A stretch of 10,543 nt of DNA from Lojkania enalia. Taxonomy: Eukaryota > Ascomycota > Dothideomycetes > Pleosporales. Below the pieces are notes generated by a model, which had not been told where the DNA came from, searched no databases, and worked only from the letters and a program-made list of their open reading frames with translations. Position 1 is the first letter of the stretch. Every line of letters starts with the position of its first letter. Where the stretch lies: assembly GCA_010094045.1 (NCBI GenBank), contig ML986801.1, positions 63,835 through 74,377 of the forward strand, given 5' to 3'. Shown piece by piece: positions 8,891-10,543 of the stretch. The translations under genes were made by a program, and so were the position numbers.

Positions 8891-9559
8891 GAATACTATT
8901 TTATAATATTAGAATAATATTATAGCTATAAGGTATATATACTTATTAATAGTAGAGTAATAAAGAATTTTATAGCTAGTAACTATATTACTAGAAAAGG
9001 AATACTTATAGTATAACTAGAATAACTCTATATAATTTAAACTATAGAGAAAAAAGACTTTTAGAAGAAAGTTATATATATTATAGAACTAGAAGAGTTT
9101 AAAATTCTAGAAACAACCTGATAAGAATAAATCTTCTAAATTATAGAAATTACTAACTATAATATTATCCTTAGAATTTTATAGTTAAGAAAGGAAAATC
9201 CTTAAATAAATTAGTAAACAGGATAAATTATATTTAAAAACTCTAGCTAGCTAGTTAAAAAATAACTTACTATAATAGTAAAAGAAGTAGTAAAAGAATT
9301 ATTCCTAATAGGAAATATATTATATAGTATATTTAAAGAATACTAATATTTAATAAAATAACTTTAAAAACTACTATAATACTTATTTAAATATAAAGAA
9401 TATAAAATAGTATAATATTTTAGTTATTTATAATAATTACTAGATAGATAATATAAATTAGTATTATATAGAGAAACTAGGTTAGCGTAATTATTTAGGG
9501 TATTAAATATTATAATATCTATTATAATATAGTAGAACTTATTAAAAAAAGAATATTAG
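8891..9559 (+). pseudogene. retropepsin-like aspartic protease and start of linker (element D), RIP-inactivated
   Basis: The polyprotein-cleaving protease of D, in the same frame as gag. The active-site block reads L-I-N-S-R-V-I-K-N-F-I (8942-8974) against L-I-D-S-G-A-T-K-N-F-I in the family: Asp to Asn (8948-8950), Gly to Arg, Ala to Val, Thr to Ile, all RIP-type transitions. About 70 codons on, I-I-L-R-I-L-stop-L-R-K-E-N-P (9164-9202) matches the conserved I-L-G-M-P-W-L-R-K-x-N-P, with TAG for Trp at 9182-9184. Beyond about 9240 the frame continues with F-K-E-Y near 9330, as in the linker before RT, then loses similarity. The limit with gag is arbitrary because both share one frame. Confidence 0.85.
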
Positions 9560-10543
9560 AAATATATAATTTATCTAGTTTTATTTAGTTTAGTATCTAT
9601 AATTAGGTATTAGAATTTAGTAAAGTAAGTAAAAAACCTACTTTAGTTTTACTTTAAGGTCTTTAGTTTACTCTATACTATAGTCTCCTTATTCTAGTTA
9701 CTATAGGTAGATTCTAAGAAAGCGACTAAGCTATTTATAGAGTTAATATTCTTATCTATTAATAGATTAACTAATATTACTAGATTTTATTTTAGATAGA
9801 AATAGATATATAGAAGGTAGATATATTTAGTTAAATATTAGTTAATATTTTCTTCTAATTTATAGTAGAGCTTTCTAATAAAGTATAAAAACTCTAAACA
9901 TTTACTAGAAAATATTAAAAGATTGGATAAATAGTTAAAATAGAAATATAAATTATATATAATTTTAAGTAGATTAAAAGTTAATATAAGTATCTATTTA
10001 AAAACTAGAGTTATAGCCTAAATTAGGCTAAAAGCGGGTAATAGTTCTATTACTATTAATATACTAGTAGCTAGTAGAGAAATAACTATTTAATAGCTAC
10101 TAAATTCTTTTTATATTATTTTAAAGTCTAATTTATAATAGTTCTTTTAGGTTATTAAAGCTTCTACTAGTATCTTATTCTTCTATTATAAAGAGTCTAG
10201 TTTACTTTAGATCTTTTTAAGTATATTAATAAGTATGTTCTTATCTATAGTATATAATAGTAGATAATATAATATAATATTATAGATACTTATATATAGT
10301 TAGTTAATTATACTTTAAATAGTTAACTCTATTACTATATACTATATATAAATATTAAAATATTATATAAAAAATAGAAATATCTATATTATATAAGTTT
10401 TTATAGAAGTTAGGTTTATACTATTATATAAGCTAGCTAGGTTAGTAAAATCTTCCTCTATTATAGTTATAATAAGTTAGTTATATTCTAGCTAATAGCT
10501 AATAGCTATTACTAGCAGCTAGTTTAAATATTATAATAAGAGC
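9560..10543. other. unassigned RIP-mutated sequence
   Basis: About 980 bases with the same TpA-rich, CpA-poor composition but no recognised protein domain. On the plus strand the phase of the D frame can be read on to the end, with stretches such as T-R-V-I-A-Q-I-R-L-K-A-G near 10010-10040, but stops are as frequent as chance would give in such DNA. The minus strand gives an equally plausible frame. None of the RT, RNase H, integrase or transposase motifs was found. It could be a further decayed element, the 3' part of D, or old flanking DNA. Confidence 0.4.

Larger units (their letters stand above)
6842..9559 (+). mobile_element. Ty3/gypsy LTR retrotransposon D, gag-protease part
   Basis: The plus strand carries Gag and protease of a third Ty3/gypsy element in one frame of more than 900 codons, broken only by RIP stops. 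It points away from A, so the two elements are head-to-head. Recognisable sequence ends soon after the protease, at about 9560, where a reverse transcriptase would be expected; no RT blocks were found after that point. Either D is truncated, or another element has entered it, or the RT is too decayed to see. Neither LTR could be placed. Confidence 0.8.
1..10543. other. RIP-mutated AT-rich transposon block
   Basis: The whole window has the dinucleotide signature of repeat-induced point mutation, the C-to-T mutation of duplicated DNA in filamentous ascomycetes. TpA is extremely common while CpA and TpG are nearly absent; bases 1-600 contain two CA and no TG. CpG, CpT and CpC are still present, so loss is focused on CpA rather than a general fall in GC. 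In every frame that could be decoded, stops (TAA, TAG) fall where related proteins carry Gln or Trp, and Tyr stands where Cys or His is expected. Dinucleotide counts outside 1-600 were judged by eye. Confidence 0.93.

Noticed and set aside
10491..10507. Short direct repeats of gctaata near the right edge
   Set aside because: Too short and too close to the base composition of the window to be meaningful.
1..10543. Mitochondrial or centromeric AT-rich DNA
   Set aside because: The composition comes from CpA-to-TpA change over recognisable nuclear transposons, and no mitochondrial gene, tRNA or satellite array is present. A pericentromeric location cannot be excluded but nothing here shows it.
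9560..10543. A plus-strand protein continuing the D frame to the window end
   Set aside because: The phase can be followed, but stops are about as frequent as expected by chance and the minus strand reads as well; no family motif was found, so no coding feature was called.

Overview
The window is a stack of dead transposable elements in a strongly AT-rich, RIP-mutated (repeat-induced point mutation) block. This points to the nuclear genome of a filamentous ascomycete (Pezizomycotina). TpA is everywhere, while CpA and its complement TpG are almost gone: bases 1-600 hold two CA and no TG, although CG occurs at least eight times there. C-to-T change at CpA turns Gln and Trp codons into stops, Cys and His into Tyr, and Asp and Gly into Asn, Arg or Lys. 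Long reading frames can still be followed through these stops. No intact gene was found. The species cannot be named from the sequence.

Layout from left to right. (C) 1-2285, minus strand: the 5' part of a Ty3/gypsy LTR retrotransposon, with a 5' LTR (1994-2285), a leader, gag with a zinc knuckle, and the aspartic protease running off the left edge. (A) 2286 to about 6200, minus strand: a second Ty3/gypsy element, with protease remains (about 6200-5470), linker, reverse transcriptase and the start of RNase H. Its RNase H is cut at base 2286 by element C. (B) 3611-5461: a Fot1/pogo-type Tc1/mariner DNA transposon with inverted terminal repeats of about 50 bp and a minus-strand transposase, inserted in A between protease and reverse transcriptase. 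(About 6200-6840) an unresolved boundary. (D) about 6842-9559, plus strand: gag and protease of a third Ty3/gypsy element in one frame, head-to-head with A. (E) 9560-10543: RIP-mutated sequence that was not identified.

The genes do not form a working system. A is older than both B and C, which interrupted it, and every layer was later inactivated by RIP. No cellular gene, RNA gene, CRISPR array or new system is supported. The points worth a second look are the extreme CpA specificity, the nesting that can be read at base level, the large extra domain in the Gag of D, and the two unassigned stretches.
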